A stretch of DNA of 21,134 nt from Candidatus Liptonbacteria bacterium (GCA_016212635.1 JACRFR010000005.1:1-21134), one strand, 5' to 3'; shown: positions 6,748 through 14,009, counted from the stretch's first letter. A program made the numbers and translations. The notes: generated by a model not told the origin, from the letters alone.

Positions 6748-7101
6748 TTACCTGTTAGGTTTGCGACTGAACATCAAGCCCATAAGGAAAAGTATCGCGC
6801 CGCCTGCCAGTCGCAGCCAGCCCGTAAGAGATCCAGTCGCAGGGGCGAGGAGGGTGACGATCAGTATCCAGATAATTCCGGCCAAGATCAGAACCAAGGC
6901 GCTATAACGGGGAAAGCGTTTGCCGACCACAAGCAGAATCACCCCCGCGGCCAGATGGCCCGCGCTCAAGATGTAGCCCGCGACATAAGGGGCAGCAACG
7001 CCGATAAATGGATTGGGGATAAAACCCAAAGCGCCTACGATTACCAGGCAGATGCCGGCTACAATCGTGAAAACTACAGAGGCGGGATAAGTCTGGTCCA
7101 T
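6748..7101 (-). CDS. Small four-helix membrane protein
   Basis: A 117-residue hydrophobic protein with about four membrane segments, a GFIPNPFIG loop after the first, and a basic C-terminal tail (SRKPNR). No family is recognised with confidence; it resembles small DUF4383-like membrane proteins in size only. The open frame extends upstream to 7311, but that part is Arg/Cys/Pro-rich and overlaps the divergent gene. ATG 7101 is preceded, after exactly six bases, by TGT-TATAAT on the minus strand, which fixes this start as the 5' end of a leaderless mRNA. Confidence 0.75.
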   Translation of the reverse strand: MDQTYPASVVFTIVAGICLVIVGALGFIPNPFIGVAAPYVAGYILSAGHLAAGVILLVVGKRFPRYSALVLILAGIIWILIVTLLAPATGSLTGWLRLAGGAILFLMGLMFSRKPNR

Positions 7102-7107
7102 CGACCA

Positions 7108-7151
7108 ATTATAACAAAGTCCTTGCGCCCAAACCGGGCTGGCAGTATAAT
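7108..7151. promoter_or_regulatory. Divergent promoter pair between two small membrane genes
   Basis: Minus strand: TATAAT at 7113-7108, preceded by TGT, ends six bases before ATG 7101. Plus strand: TATAAT at 7146-7151 ends nine bases before ATG 7161. The -10 elements are 32 bp apart and face outward, so the two genes may be coordinated. Confidence 0.65.
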
Positions 7152-7160
7152 GGGGCCACC

Positions 7161-7559
7161 ATGCGGAAGCCAGCTGCAACCCTGTTGCTTTTAATACTGA
7201 TCCTGGCCGCTTCTTTCGGAGTGGTTTTAGGTATGGCTCGGGGAGCGCACACCGCGAGCTGTCCGTATGGTATGGGCACCTCGGCTCTCTGCAACTGGAG
7301 CGTGTTGTCACACGTTTCTATGTGGCGCCTGATTTTTTCGGTAGTCGAGAGCGCCCCTTTCATTATTTTGGGAGCATTTCTAATTTTAATTATCCTGGGA
7401 AGCACTAGTTTGATTCCACGCGCGGCTTTGGCCGAAGGACCACCGCGCACAATTTGGAGAAAAGTAGAAAACCCTCACAGTACAGAAGACAACTATCTAA
7501 TCCGGTTGATGGCTCGCGGTATTTTGCACGCCAAGCTGGCGCCGGCCACGGCTTGGTAG
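7161..7559 (+). CDS. Unrecognised two-helix membrane protein with an external Cys pair
   Basis: A 132-residue protein with a membrane segment at about 5-25, a short loop with Cys34 and Cys44 (SCPYGMGTSALC), a second segment at about 58-82 and a basic, polar C-terminal tail. By the positive-inside rule the loop may lie outside, where the two Cys could form a disulfide or bind metal; this is inference. It precedes the copper island by about 200 bp on the same strand but has its own promoter and a possible terminator. The TAG stop touches a hairpin (7559-7584). Confidence 0.72.
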   Translation: MRKPAATLLLLILILAASFGVVLGMARGAHTASCPYGMGTSALCNWSVLSHVSMWRLIFSVVESAPFIILGAFLILIILGSTSLIPRAALAEGPPRTIWRKVENPHSTEDNYLIRLMARGILHAKLAPATAW

Positions 7560-7584
7560 GCGTCCCGATGGACATCGGGGCGCC
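7559..7584. repeat. Hairpin at the stop codon (GGCGTCCCGAT / ATCGGGGCGCC)
   Basis: An 11-bp stem with one G-T pair closes on GGAC. It is not followed by a T tract, so it looks more like a dispersed palindrome than a terminator. Confidence 0.5.
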
Positions 7585-7588
7585 GGCA

Positions 7589-7614
7589 CGCACTGCTTGT
7601 GAGCAGCGCGTTTT
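7589..7614 (+). terminator. Possible Rho-independent terminator
   Basis: A 9-bp stem with one mismatch (CGCACTGCT / AGCAGCGCG), loop TGTG, followed by TTTT at 7611-7614. The T run is short, so support is moderate. Confidence 0.4.
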
Positions 7615-7685
7615 AGTCGCAGGATTCTGATTCTAGTAGCTTAAACAACTTTATGAAATACCTATTCTTACTTCCTCCCCGTTGC

Positions 7686-7717
7686 ACCCCCTCTCACTCC
7701 CCCTTAGAAAGGGGGAG
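7686..7717 (+). repeat. Dispersed palindromic repeat, copy B
   Basis: ACCCCCTCTCA is followed by a perfect hairpin at 7697-7717 (CTCCCCCTT, loop AGA, AAGGGGGAG). It matches copy C at 19799-19830 in inverse orientation, including the CCCCTCTC flank, and copy A at 2872-2893 more distantly. Confidence 0.75.
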
Positions 7718-7765
7718 GATGGAGCCTCGTGATTCAAGGTAAATAAATAAAATTCTAATCACAAC

Positions 7766-9601
7766 ATGAAGAAAATGACGATTCCGATTCGCGGGATGCA
7801 TTGCAAATCCTGCGAGATCTTAATCGAAGATAAATTAAAGATCATTTCCGGCGTAACTGTCGTGGAAGTGAGTTATAAAACCGGTTTGGCGCGCGTAGGT
7901 TACCGGGGTTCGCCGCCCAGGGAGGCGGATGTCCGGGAAGCTATCGCCTCGGCTGGTTACGAAATTGGGCAGAAAGATAAACTACCCTGGCTGTCGCGGG
8001 ACCTGGGGGACTACTTCAATCTTATCTTGGCAGGGTCGATTCTCTTCGCGCTCTATCTGATCGCGTCGGTCACGGGTTTGTTTGGTATCAGTGTGAATCC
8101 GGCGGGCGGAGGCTTTGGGATCGCCGTTTTAGTCGGGTTGGCCGCCGGATTTTCCACCTGCATGGCTTTAGTCGGCGGCCTGGTGCTGGGACTCGCCGCG
8201 CGCCACGCGGAACTCCATCCGGAAGCTACGCGCGGACAGAAATTCCTACCCCACCTGTCTTTCAACTCCGGCCGGATCATTGGCTTCGCGGTTTTAGGCG
8301 GAGTGATCGGCGTGCTTGGTTCGGTGCTGCAGCCATCAGTTTTCACCCTGGGCCTGCTGACACTCTTGGTCGGGGCGGTCATGATATTTCTGGGGCTGAA
8401 GCTGGTAGAAATTTTCCCGGCCTTAAAAGACAAGACCTTGACTCTGCCTAAATCCATCGGACGCCTCCTGGGCGTCGCCAAGGAGAATAAGAGCTACAAT
8501 CATCGCAGTGCTTTCACGGCTGGGGCGCTGACTTTTTTCCTGCCCTGTGGTTTCACCCAAGCGATGCAGTTGTATGCGATCTCGACCGGCAGTTTTTGGC
8601 AAGGCATGCTGGTCATGGGACTTTTCGCCGTGGGCACGGCCCCCGGGCTTCTGGGCATTGGCGGGCTGTCTTCAATTTTTCGAGGTCGGGCGGCACGCAC
8701 TTTCTTCGCCACTGCCGGACTCGCGGTTATCCTCTTGGGCTTCTGGAACATTTCTAACGCCAGCCAGATAGTTTTTGCCCCGGTGGGAGCCGCCGCCCCG
8801 CGCGTGGCGATTACCGTCCCTAACGGTTCGATTGAAGCAAGTGGCTCGGTGCAAGAAATCCAAATGACCCAGGACGCGAGCGGGTATCACCCCAATCAGT
8901 TTACCGTGGAGCGCGGCCGGCCGGTGCGCTGGATCATTAACTCGGTCAACCAGTACACCTGCGCGGCCTACATCCGCATGCCCTCCGCGGGGATCAACCA
9001 GCCGCTCCGGCCGGGCGAGAACATTTTCGAATTCACTCCCACCGTGATCGGGGCGATGCCCTTCTCTTGTTCCATGGGCATGTTCCGCGGGCAGTTTAAC
9101 GTTATTACTGGCGGTGCGGGCGATGCCGTGCCTGCCCCGGGAGTTGGAGTAAACAATGCCGCACTGGCCGCCGTCCCGCCCCCGGCCAACCCTGCAAGCG
9201 GTTCGGCTGGGCTCACCGCAAGTGGTTCCTGCGGCCAGGGTGGTTGCGGGTGTGGCGGCCGAGGCAGGGCGTTCCAGCCGCAGGCCGGAGTGGCGGATAA
9301 CCAACCTGGCGGGGGCGGCGCGAATACCACGCAGGTCCTGCGGGCGGCCTACTCTTACTCGCAGGACATCCTGCCTAACAGTTTCACTGTTAAGGCCAAC
9401 ACGCCGGTGCGGTTGGAGATCGACGCGCGGGATCAAGGCAGCGGCTGCATGAGCACAGTGATGATTCCCGGTCTATACGACCAGCCGCAGTTTTTAGAAA
9501 AAGGTAAGTTGGCCGTCTTGGAATTCACACCGATCCGCGCGGGAGATTACCCCATTACCTGCGCCATGGGCGTACGGCGGGGATCAATCCGAGTGGAGTA
9601 A
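7766..9601 (+). CDS. HMA domain - SafE/DsbD-like transporter - two cupredoxin domains fusion
   Basis: A 611-residue copper protein built in four parts. Residues 4-67: heavy-metal-associated domain with GMHCKSC (Cys13, Cys16). About 84-335: polytopic transporter of the SafE (COG2836)/DsbD-like type, with membrane Cys132 in FSTCMALVGG and Cys261 in FLPCGFTQA, the usual paired half-sites. About 355-447 and 523-611: two cupredoxin domains of the Cys/Met kind (COG4633-like) with Cys399 then SCSMGM (435-439), and Cys561 then TCAMG (599). The linker between them is Gly/Pro/Ala-rich and carries SCGQGGCGCGG (488-498). Neither domain shows the classical His ligands. The HMA domain should be cytosolic and the cupredoxins external, so the protein may pass Cu(I) or electrons across the membrane. 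No Shine-Dalgarno is visible before the ATG. Confidence 0.88.
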   Translation: MKKMTIPIRGMHCKSCEILIEDKLKIISGVTVVEVSYKTGLARVGYRGSPPREADVREAIASAGYEIGQKDKLPWLSRDLGDYFNLILAGSILFALYLIASVTGLFGISVNPAGGGFGIAVLVGLAAGFSTCMALVGGLVLGLAARHAELHPEATRGQKFLPHLSFNSGRIIGFAVLGGVIGVLGSVLQPSVFTLGLLTLLVGAVMIFLGLKLVEIFPALKDKTLTLPKSIGRLLGVAKENKSYNHRSAFTAGALTFFLPCGFTQAMQLYAISTGSFWQGMLVMGLFAVGTAPGLLGIGGLSSIFRGRAARTFFATAGLAVILLGFWNISNASQIVFAPVGAAAPRVAITVPNGSIEASGSVQEIQMTQDASGYHPNQFTVERGRPVRWIINSVNQYTCAAYIRMPSAGINQPLRPGENIFEFTPTVIGAMPFSCSMGMFRGQFNVITGGAGDAVPAPGVGVNNAALAAVPPPANPASGSAGLTASGSCGQGGCGCGGRGRAFQPQAGVADNQPGGGGANTTQVLRAAYSYSQDILPNSFTVKANTPVRLEIDARDQGSGCMSTVMIPGLYDQPQFLEKGKLAVLEFTPIRAGDYPITCAMGVRRGSIRVE

Positions 9602-9621
9602 TTACGGGGGTGAAATTTGTC

Positions 9622-9723
9622 TGTCATTCCCGTGTCGTGCCGGAGGCAGATCCGCCTCTGGCGGAAAAACGGGAATCCAGAGCGTGTAATGTGGCCTAGA
9701 TTCCCGCCTGCGCGGGAATGACA
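9622..9723. repeat. Inverted pair of REP-like repeats (TGTCATTCCCG...CGGGAAT)
   Basis: Forward unit 9622-9680 runs from TGTCATTCCCG to CGGGAATCCAG with an inner GAGGC/GCCTC palindrome. Reverse unit 9696-9723 runs CTAGATTCCCGC to GCGGGAATGACA. The two face each other. This sequence class recurs in many unrelated bacterial genomes as a REP-type element. It lies between the fusion gene and csoR and may separate their transcripts, though no T tract is present. Confidence 0.75.
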
Positions 9724-9758
9724 CACCCTTGGTTTCTGAGTAGCGCAACTGCGGGGAG

Positions 9759-9788
9759 TTGACAATATCCCCGCCGGGGGGATATACT
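9759..9788 (+). promoter_or_regulatory. csoR operon promoter with overlapping CsoR-type operator
   Basis: TTGACA (9759-9764) and TATACT (9783-9788) are 18 bases apart. The spacer holds a perfect inverted repeat, ATATCCCC-N5-GGGGATAT (9765-9785), matching the G/C-run-with-AT-ends style of known CsoR operators. A repressor bound there would block polymerase. The -10 ends six bases before ATG 9795, so the operon mRNA should be leaderless. Confidence 0.82.
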
Positions 9789-9794
9789 GTTCGC

Positions 9795-10067
9795 ATGGCC
9801 TACAAGCCCAAGAGCGAAAAAGAGAGGGTCTTGCACCGCTACAAAATTTCCCTGGGGCAACTGCGGAAAGTAACCGCGATGGTCGAGGGAGGCGAGTACT
9901 GCATTGACATCTTGAGCCAGTCCCAAGCCGTCCAGAAGGCGCTGCGGGAAACAGACAACCTGCTTCTGGCCAACCACCTTAAGACCTGCGCGGCGCGTTC
10001 GATCCAGGCCGGGAAGCAGAATAAAGCCATCGCGGAGATCATGGAGATTTTCGCCCGCCGATCATAA
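9795..10067 (+). CDS. csoR: Copper-sensing transcriptional repressor CsoR
   Basis: A 90-residue all-helical repressor of the CsoR/RcnR family, which binds operator DNA until Cu(I) loads and then releases it. The Cu(I) ligand set is complete: Cys36 (EYCIDI), His61 and Cys65 (NHLKTC), the same spacing and numbering as mycobacterial CsoR. The helix-1 pattern (HRYKISLGQLRKVTAMVEGG) is typical of the family. The open frame could start at TTG 9759, but that codon is the -35 element, so ATG 9795 is chosen. It leads a probable operon: the next gene begins two bases after its stop. Autoregulation through the inverted repeat at 9765-9785 is inferred. Confidence 0.95.
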   Translation: MAYKPKSEKERVLHRYKISLGQLRKVTAMVEGGEYCIDILSQSQAVQKALRETDNLLLANHLKTCAARSIQAGKQNKAIAEIMEIFARRS

Positions 10068-10069
10068 AA

Positions 10070-10456
10070 ATGGACCAGATTTTAGTTACTCTCATCGGCC
10101 TGCTCGGGATCAGTTTTACTTACTGGTATTTTTTGGGTAAGCGCGAAAAAACAGTAGTTGCCGGAGACGCAATTGACATTGTAGTCGAGGGTGGATACTC
10201 CCCCGATGTGATCTCGGTGAAACAGGGCAAATTAACCCGGCTGAATTTCTTGCGCCGGGACACTAATAGTTGCCTGGAGGAGGTGGTCCTGCCGGACTTT
10301 AAAATCCGAAAAACCCTGCCGTTGAATCAAAAGGTAACGGTGGAAATTATTCCCAAACAAGCCGGGCAGTATTCGTTCAGCTGTGGCATGGGCATGTATC
10401 ATGGAAAGATCATCGTTTCCGACGGGGCAGCACCGGGCAAGAATATTCCGAACTAA
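10070..10456 (+). CDS. Membrane-anchored Cys/Met cupredoxin (COG4633-like)
   Basis: A 128-residue protein with an N-terminal membrane segment (about 4-22) and an external cupredoxin domain (about 32-117). Likely Cu(I) ligands are Cys68 (TNSCLEEVVLPDF) and Cys105, Met107, Met109 and possibly His111 in FSCGMGMYHGK. This motif is shared with the two C-terminal domains of the fusion protein at 7766-9601, so all three form one family distinct from the His-containing cupredoxin at 2234-2713. It sits between csoR and copA with gaps of 2 and 18 bp, which argues for a role in receiving or buffering copper exported by CopA. Confidence 0.88.
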   Translation: MDQILVTLIGLLGISFTYWYFLGKREKTVVAGDAIDIVVEGGYSPDVISVKQGKLTRLNFLRRDTNSCLEEVVLPDFKIRKTLPLNQKVTVEIIPKQAGQYSFSCGMGMYHGKIIVSDGAAPGKNIPN

Positions 10457-10474
10457 TCATTCCGACTAAACCGA

Positions 10475-12754
10475 ATGGAACAGCTCCGCGATCCCAAAAT
10501 CTCGCCCACCAAGAAAACGTTTCCGGTTAAGGGCATGCACTGCGCTTCCTGTGTCATAGTTATTGAGCGCGCGCTCCAGAAAGTCGAAGGGGTGCAAAGC
10601 GCGACAGTGAACCTGGCCACGGAAAAGGCGACTGTGGCCTACGACCCGCAGGTCGTCACCGACTTAAAGCTGGCCGCCGCAGTCTCCCAGGTCGGTTACC
10701 AGGCGTTGCTGGATGAGGGAATTAAATCCGTGGATTCGGCAGGCTTGCCGCAAGTGGATGTGGAGAAAAAAAGAAAGCTGGCGGAACTTGGTAGTCTGAA
10801 AAAGAAAGTTGTAGTCAGTTTGTTTTTGGGCGGCCTGGTCGCCTGGGGCAGTTTCCCGGGGCTGATGGACACCGCCCCCATGGCGCTCCAGATATTCTGG
10901 GTTCAATTTCTTTTAACCCTGCCGGTTCAATTTTGGGCAGCCTTCGATTTTTACCGAGCCACAATTTCTTCGCTCCGACACCGCACGGCCAATATGGATA
11001 CCTTGGTTACCATCGGTACCTCGGTCGCGTTTCTCTATTCCACCCTGGTCACATTTTTCCCGGAGAGCGTTAAAAGTATCGGGATCGAGCCGATGCCGTA
11101 TTTTGATACGGCCGCGATCATCATTGGCCTCATTCTTTTGGGCCGTTATTTTGAGGCCAAGGCCAAGGCGGGTACAAGCGAAGCCATCCAGAAACTCATG
11201 GGGTTGGCGCCTAAGACCGCACGGGTTATCCGGGGCGGCAAGGAAATTGATATCCCCATAGAACAAGTCGTAATTGGCGACCTGATCCGGGTCCGGCCGG
11301 GAGAAAAAATTCCGGTAGATGGAGTCATTACCGAAGGCGAGTCATCCCTGGATGAGTCTATGGTCACAGGCGAGAGTATTCCGGTGGAAAAAACCAAAGG
11401 TGATGCGGTGGTGGGCGCAACTATCAACAAGACCGGAACTTTCACCTTCCAAGCCACCAAGGTGGGCGAGGGCACGTTGCTGGCGCAGATCATCAAATTG
11501 GTACAGGAGGCCCAGGGCAGCAAGGCGCCGATCCAGCGGATCGCGGACCTGATCTCTTCGTACTTCGTTCCCATTGTGCTCATGCTGGCCATCGCGACCT
11601 TTGTCGTTTGGTACGATTTCGGCACTCAACCGGTGCTGCTCTTTGCGCTTTTGAACACAGTAGCCGTACTGATCATTGCTTGCCCCTGCGCCATGGGCCT
11701 CGCGACCCCGACCGCCATCATGGTAGGCACGGGCAAGGGCGCGGAACACGGGATTCTGATCAAAGATGCAGAGAGCCTGGAAACCGCCCACAAGATAAAT
11801 ACGATCATTTTCGATAAAACCGGGACGCTGACCAAGGGCCAGCCGGAGGTAACGGACGTGATACCATTCCAGAATTGGAAGGCGGAAGAAATTCTACAAA
11901 TTGCCGCCTCGCTGGAAAAAGGATCGGAGCATTCCCTGGGCGCGGCTGTTGTTCAAGAAGCCGAAGAAGAGAAGCTCATCCTGGGTCGAGCTGAAAAGTT
12001 TCGGGCAATTCCCGGGCACGGGGTGGAGGGATTGGTGGATGGCCAGAAAGTGAGTTTTGGCAATCGCAAGCTAATGGACCAGCTCCAGGTTAATTGGCAG
12101 CCGCATAATGGCGATATGGAGAGATTGGAGACGGATGGGAAGACGGTGATGATGCTGTCGATAGACGGCGGCTTTGCGGGCCTGATCGCGGTAGCCGACG
12201 TCTTGAAAGACTCGGCTCGGGAAGGGGTCGCGGCGCTAAAAAAACTTCAGATCGAGCCGGTGATGATTACCGGGGACAACGAGCGCACCGCGCGCGCGAT
12301 CGCCGCTAAAGTCGGCATTGCTCGCGTCCTGGCCGAAGTCTTACCGGATCAAAAAGAATTAGAGGTGAGAAAGATCCAGGCTGAAGGCAAAGTGGTGGCC
12401 ATGGTAGGCGATGGCATTAACGACGCGCCGGCCCTGGCCGCGGCGGATGTGGGCATCGCCATGGGCAGCGGCACGGACGTGGCCATGGAGGCGGCGGATA
12501 TAACCTTGATCAATAAAGACTTAAAATCGGTGGCCGCCACAGTGATTCTCTCCCGGAAAACCATGTGGACCATAAAAACCAATCTTTTCTGGGCTTTTGG
12601 TTACAATATCATTCTCATTCCCGTGGCTATGGGCATCTTGTATCCTTTTTTTCACATCCTCTTAAATCCCATATTTGCCTCCGTGGCCATGGCCGGCAGT
12701 TCTATTTCGGTGGTCTCTAATTCGCTTTTCCTAAAACGCCAAAAGATCTGGTGA
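10475..12754 (+). CDS. copA: Cu(I)-exporting P1B-type ATPase CopA
   Basis: A 759-residue membrane ATPase that exports Cu(I) from the cytosol. Visible in order: one N-terminal HMA domain with GMHCASC (Cys23, Cys26), actuator TGES (298-301), the CPC transport site (Cys403-Cys405) in IIACPCAMGLATPT, the phosphorylated Asp447 in DKTGTLT, and the hinge motif GDGINDAP (645-652). The last helices keep Tyr710-Asn711 and Met739/Ser742, the pattern of Cu(I) (P1B-1) pumps. The nucleotide-binding motif reads SEHS at 484-487 where the family normally has SEHP. Third gene of the csoR operon; no Shine-Dalgarno is seen at the ATG. Confidence 0.96.
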   Translation: MEQLRDPKISPTKKTFPVKGMHCASCVIVIERALQKVEGVQSATVNLATEKATVAYDPQVVTDLKLAAAVSQVGYQALLDEGIKSVDSAGLPQVDVEKKRKLAELGSLKKKVVVSLFLGGLVAWGSFPGLMDTAPMALQIFWVQFLLTLPVQFWAAFDFYRATISSLRHRTANMDTLVTIGTSVAFLYSTLVTFFPESVKSIGIEPMPYFDTAAIIIGLILLGRYFEAKAKAGTSEAIQKLMGLAPKTARVIRGGKEIDIPIEQVVIGDLIRVRPGEKIPVDGVITEGESSLDESMVTGESIPVEKTKGDAVVGATINKTGTFTFQATKVGEGTLLAQIIKLVQEAQGSKAPIQRIADLISSYFVPIVLMLAIATFVVWYDFGTQPVLLFALLNTVAVLIIACPCAMGLATPTAIMVGTGKGAEHGILIKDAESLETAHKINTIIFDKTGTLTKGQPEVTDVIPFQNWKAEEILQIAASLEKGSEHSLGAAVVQEAEEEKLILGRAEKFRAIPGHGVEGLVDGQKVSFGNRKLMDQLQVNWQPHNGDMERLETDGKTVMMLSIDGGFAGLIAVADVLKDSAREGVAALKKLQIEPVMITGDNERTARAIAAKVGIARVLAEVLPDQKELEVRKIQAEGKVVAMVGDGINDAPALAAADVGIAMGSGTDVAMEAADITLINKDLKSVAATVILSRKTMWTIKTNLFWAFGYNIILIPVAMGILYPFFHILLNPIFASVAMAGSSISVVSNSLFLKRQKIW

Positions 12755-12823
12755 CGCGCGCGAAGAGTTCAGCGAGTGAAACCAGCGAGCCCAAAGGTCG
12801 AAAAAGATCGCCGGAAATTATCC

Positions 12824-13087
12824 ATGCTTTCCCTTAAACGGTACGGCTGGCTGTGCGTCTTGGGCGCGGAAGTCGTTTATGTCCTCTGCATTCTGGGAGG
12901 ACTGCTCCCCTGGCGCACAACTAGCGGCACGGAGCTTCATCACGCGTTTTTTGAAACTCTGCCGGGATTCACCTGGCTCTCGTTCGGCAGTTTCCTTCTG
13001 GGGGCGGCGTATGTGTTCGTCTTCGCCTGGATCTTCGCTTGGTACATGGTCTGGATGCACAATTCCAGCCTGGTCGAGAAGAAGTAA
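12824..13087 (+). CDS. Two-helix membrane protein at the end of the copper operon
   Basis: An 87-residue protein with membrane segments at about 6-27 and 48-73, joined by a polar loop (TTSGTELHHAF) with a His pair, and ending MHNSSLVEKK. Size, layout and the position after copA recall the small DUF5676-type membrane proteins of copper operons, but the match is by architecture only. A GTG at 12776 would add 16 hydrophilic residues (MKPASPKVEKDRRKLS); the ATG at 12824 gives a more ordinary start, and neither has a clear ribosome binding site. Probably cotranscribed with copA. A copper role is inferred from context. Confidence 0.7.
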   Translation: MLSLKRYGWLCVLGAEVVYVLCILGGLLPWRTTSGTELHHAFFETLPGFTWLSFGSFLLGAAYVFVFAWIFAWYMVWMHNSSLVEKK

Positions 13088-13094
13088 GATGCGT

Positions 13095-13116
13095 CAAGTG
13101 AAGCGGACTTCACTTG
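13095..13116. repeat. Perfect 9-bp hairpin after the copper operon
   Basis: CAAGTGAAG, loop CGGA, CTTCACTTG. It sits eight bases after the operon's last stop but is followed by a G-rich stretch rather than T, so termination by it alone is doubtful. Confidence 0.5.
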
Positions 13117-13137
13117 CGGGGTTGGGGTGGGTGGGTC

Positions 13138-13143
13138 TAGGAT
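13138..13143 (+). promoter_or_regulatory. -10-like TAGGAT, leaderless geometry
   Basis: TAGGAT ends exactly six bases before ATG 13150, the same spacing as at four other genes in the window. The hexamer itself is a fair match and no -35 is evident. Confidence 0.35.
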
Positions 13144-13149
13144 AGTGGT

Positions 13150-13857
13150 ATGCGCGTAGAGATAGACCTGCATCCGAGCCAAGCCCAGATCCTGCGGGAC
13201 CTGGTTCTAAAGCCCAGTGCGCGGTTTGGGGAGCTTAACTCGGATAAGTTGCCGACCGACCATTTTTCTTTTCACCTGAAGCGGCTGCAAGAAATCGGCT
13301 GGATTAGAAAGAAAGAAGATGGCGCTTACGAACTGACCGATGACGGTAAGCATATTGGCGGCCGCTTGGATACGGAAACCGCCAAGATCGAGCGGCAGGC
13401 CAAAGTGGGTGTGAGTTTGGTGGCCGTGCGGCAGGTTGGTGGTGTTTGGCAATACCTGGCACAAGAGCGATTGAAGCAGCCCTACTACGGCTATCACGGA
13501 TTCGTGACTGGCAAGATCCGTTGGGGAATGTCAGTTCTGGAAACTGCCGCGAGGGAATTGCAGGAAGAGACCGGGCTCGTGGCCGGTAAGATGACCATGA
13601 TGGGGGTCATGCACAAAACGGACCTGGGTAAAGATGGCGAGGTTTTAGACGACAAGTTCTTCTTCCGGGTGAGGTGCGAAAATTTATCCGGCGAATTGAA
13701 AGAAAACGATCCGCACAGTGGTCGGAACTTCTGGTGCACCCGGGAAGAGTTGCTGGCCCTGCCCAACCAATTTCCGGATTTGGACAAGGTGCTCGAGGCA
13801 ATCCACGGCGATAGCCCAGTATTCATAGAAAAGACCTACTCCGCGGAAGGGTTCTAG
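13150..13857 (+). CDS. Winged-helix / Nudix hydrolase fusion
   Basis: A 235-residue cytosolic protein. Residues about 8-75 look like a winged-helix DNA-binding domain (HLKRLQEIGWIRKKEDGAYE, then a TDDGK wing), as in MarR/ArsR-like regulators. Residues about 85-225 form a Nudix domain whose box spans 121-143: Gly121, then RELQEETGL with Arg135, Glu136, Glu139 and Glu140 present. The first Glu of the consensus (GX5E) is Met127. Such wHTH-Nudix proteins can be transcription regulators sensing a nucleotide ligand, or hydrolases; the retained REXXEE core leaves catalysis possible. It is a single gene between the copper operon and gyrB. Confidence 0.85.
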   Translation: MRVEIDLHPSQAQILRDLVLKPSARFGELNSDKLPTDHFSFHLKRLQEIGWIRKKEDGAYELTDDGKHIGGRLDTETAKIERQAKVGVSLVAVRQVGGVWQYLAQERLKQPYYGYHGFVTGKIRWGMSVLETAARELQEETGLVAGKMTMMGVMHKTDLGKDGEVLDDKFFFRVRCENLSGELKENDPHSGRNFWCTREELLALPNQFPDLDKVLEAIHGDSPVFIEKTYSAEGF

Positions 13858-13873
13858 GGGCAACAGAAACTGC

Positions 13874-13891
13874 CTGCCTACCGGTAGGCAG
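13874..13891. repeat. Perfect 18-bp palindrome CTGCCTACCGGTAGGCAG
   Basis: A fully self-complementary sequence 17 bp after the Nudix gene stop, probably part of a dispersed palindromic repeat. It has no T tract. Confidence 0.6.
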
Positions 13892-13923
13892 AGAAGCCGG
13901 AATTAAGAATTGCACAAGGTGCG

Positions 13924-13962
13924 GAGGTCGAGCCTCGGGGGATACTAGAAGCCTGACCTCGG
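13924..13962. repeat. Imperfect inverted repeat with GAGGTCGAGCCTC arm
   Basis: The arm at 13924-13936 differs by one base from the arm at 19074-19086. The partner arm (GCCTGACCTCGG, 13951-13962) is diverged. The rest of the 193-bp gap before gyrB holds the 18-bp palindrome and the gyrB leader. Confidence 0.45.
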
Positions 13963-14009
13963 AAGATTGTAAAAAGCACCTTTTTCCACTGGAAAGATGA
14001 CCCGTTTCG

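Noticed and set aside
8672..9436. 254-residue minus-strand open frame
   Set aside because: Antisense to the cupredoxin domains of the fusion protein; Arg/His/Gly-rich with no recognisable motif.
9547..9977. Minus-strand open frames with peptides such as VIPAQAGI and FPRRRESR
   Set aside because: These are the well-known false translations of the TGTCATTCCCG repeat, not genes.
13095..13116. Terminator after the copper operon
   Set aside because: The hairpin is perfect but followed by a G-rich stretch rather than T.
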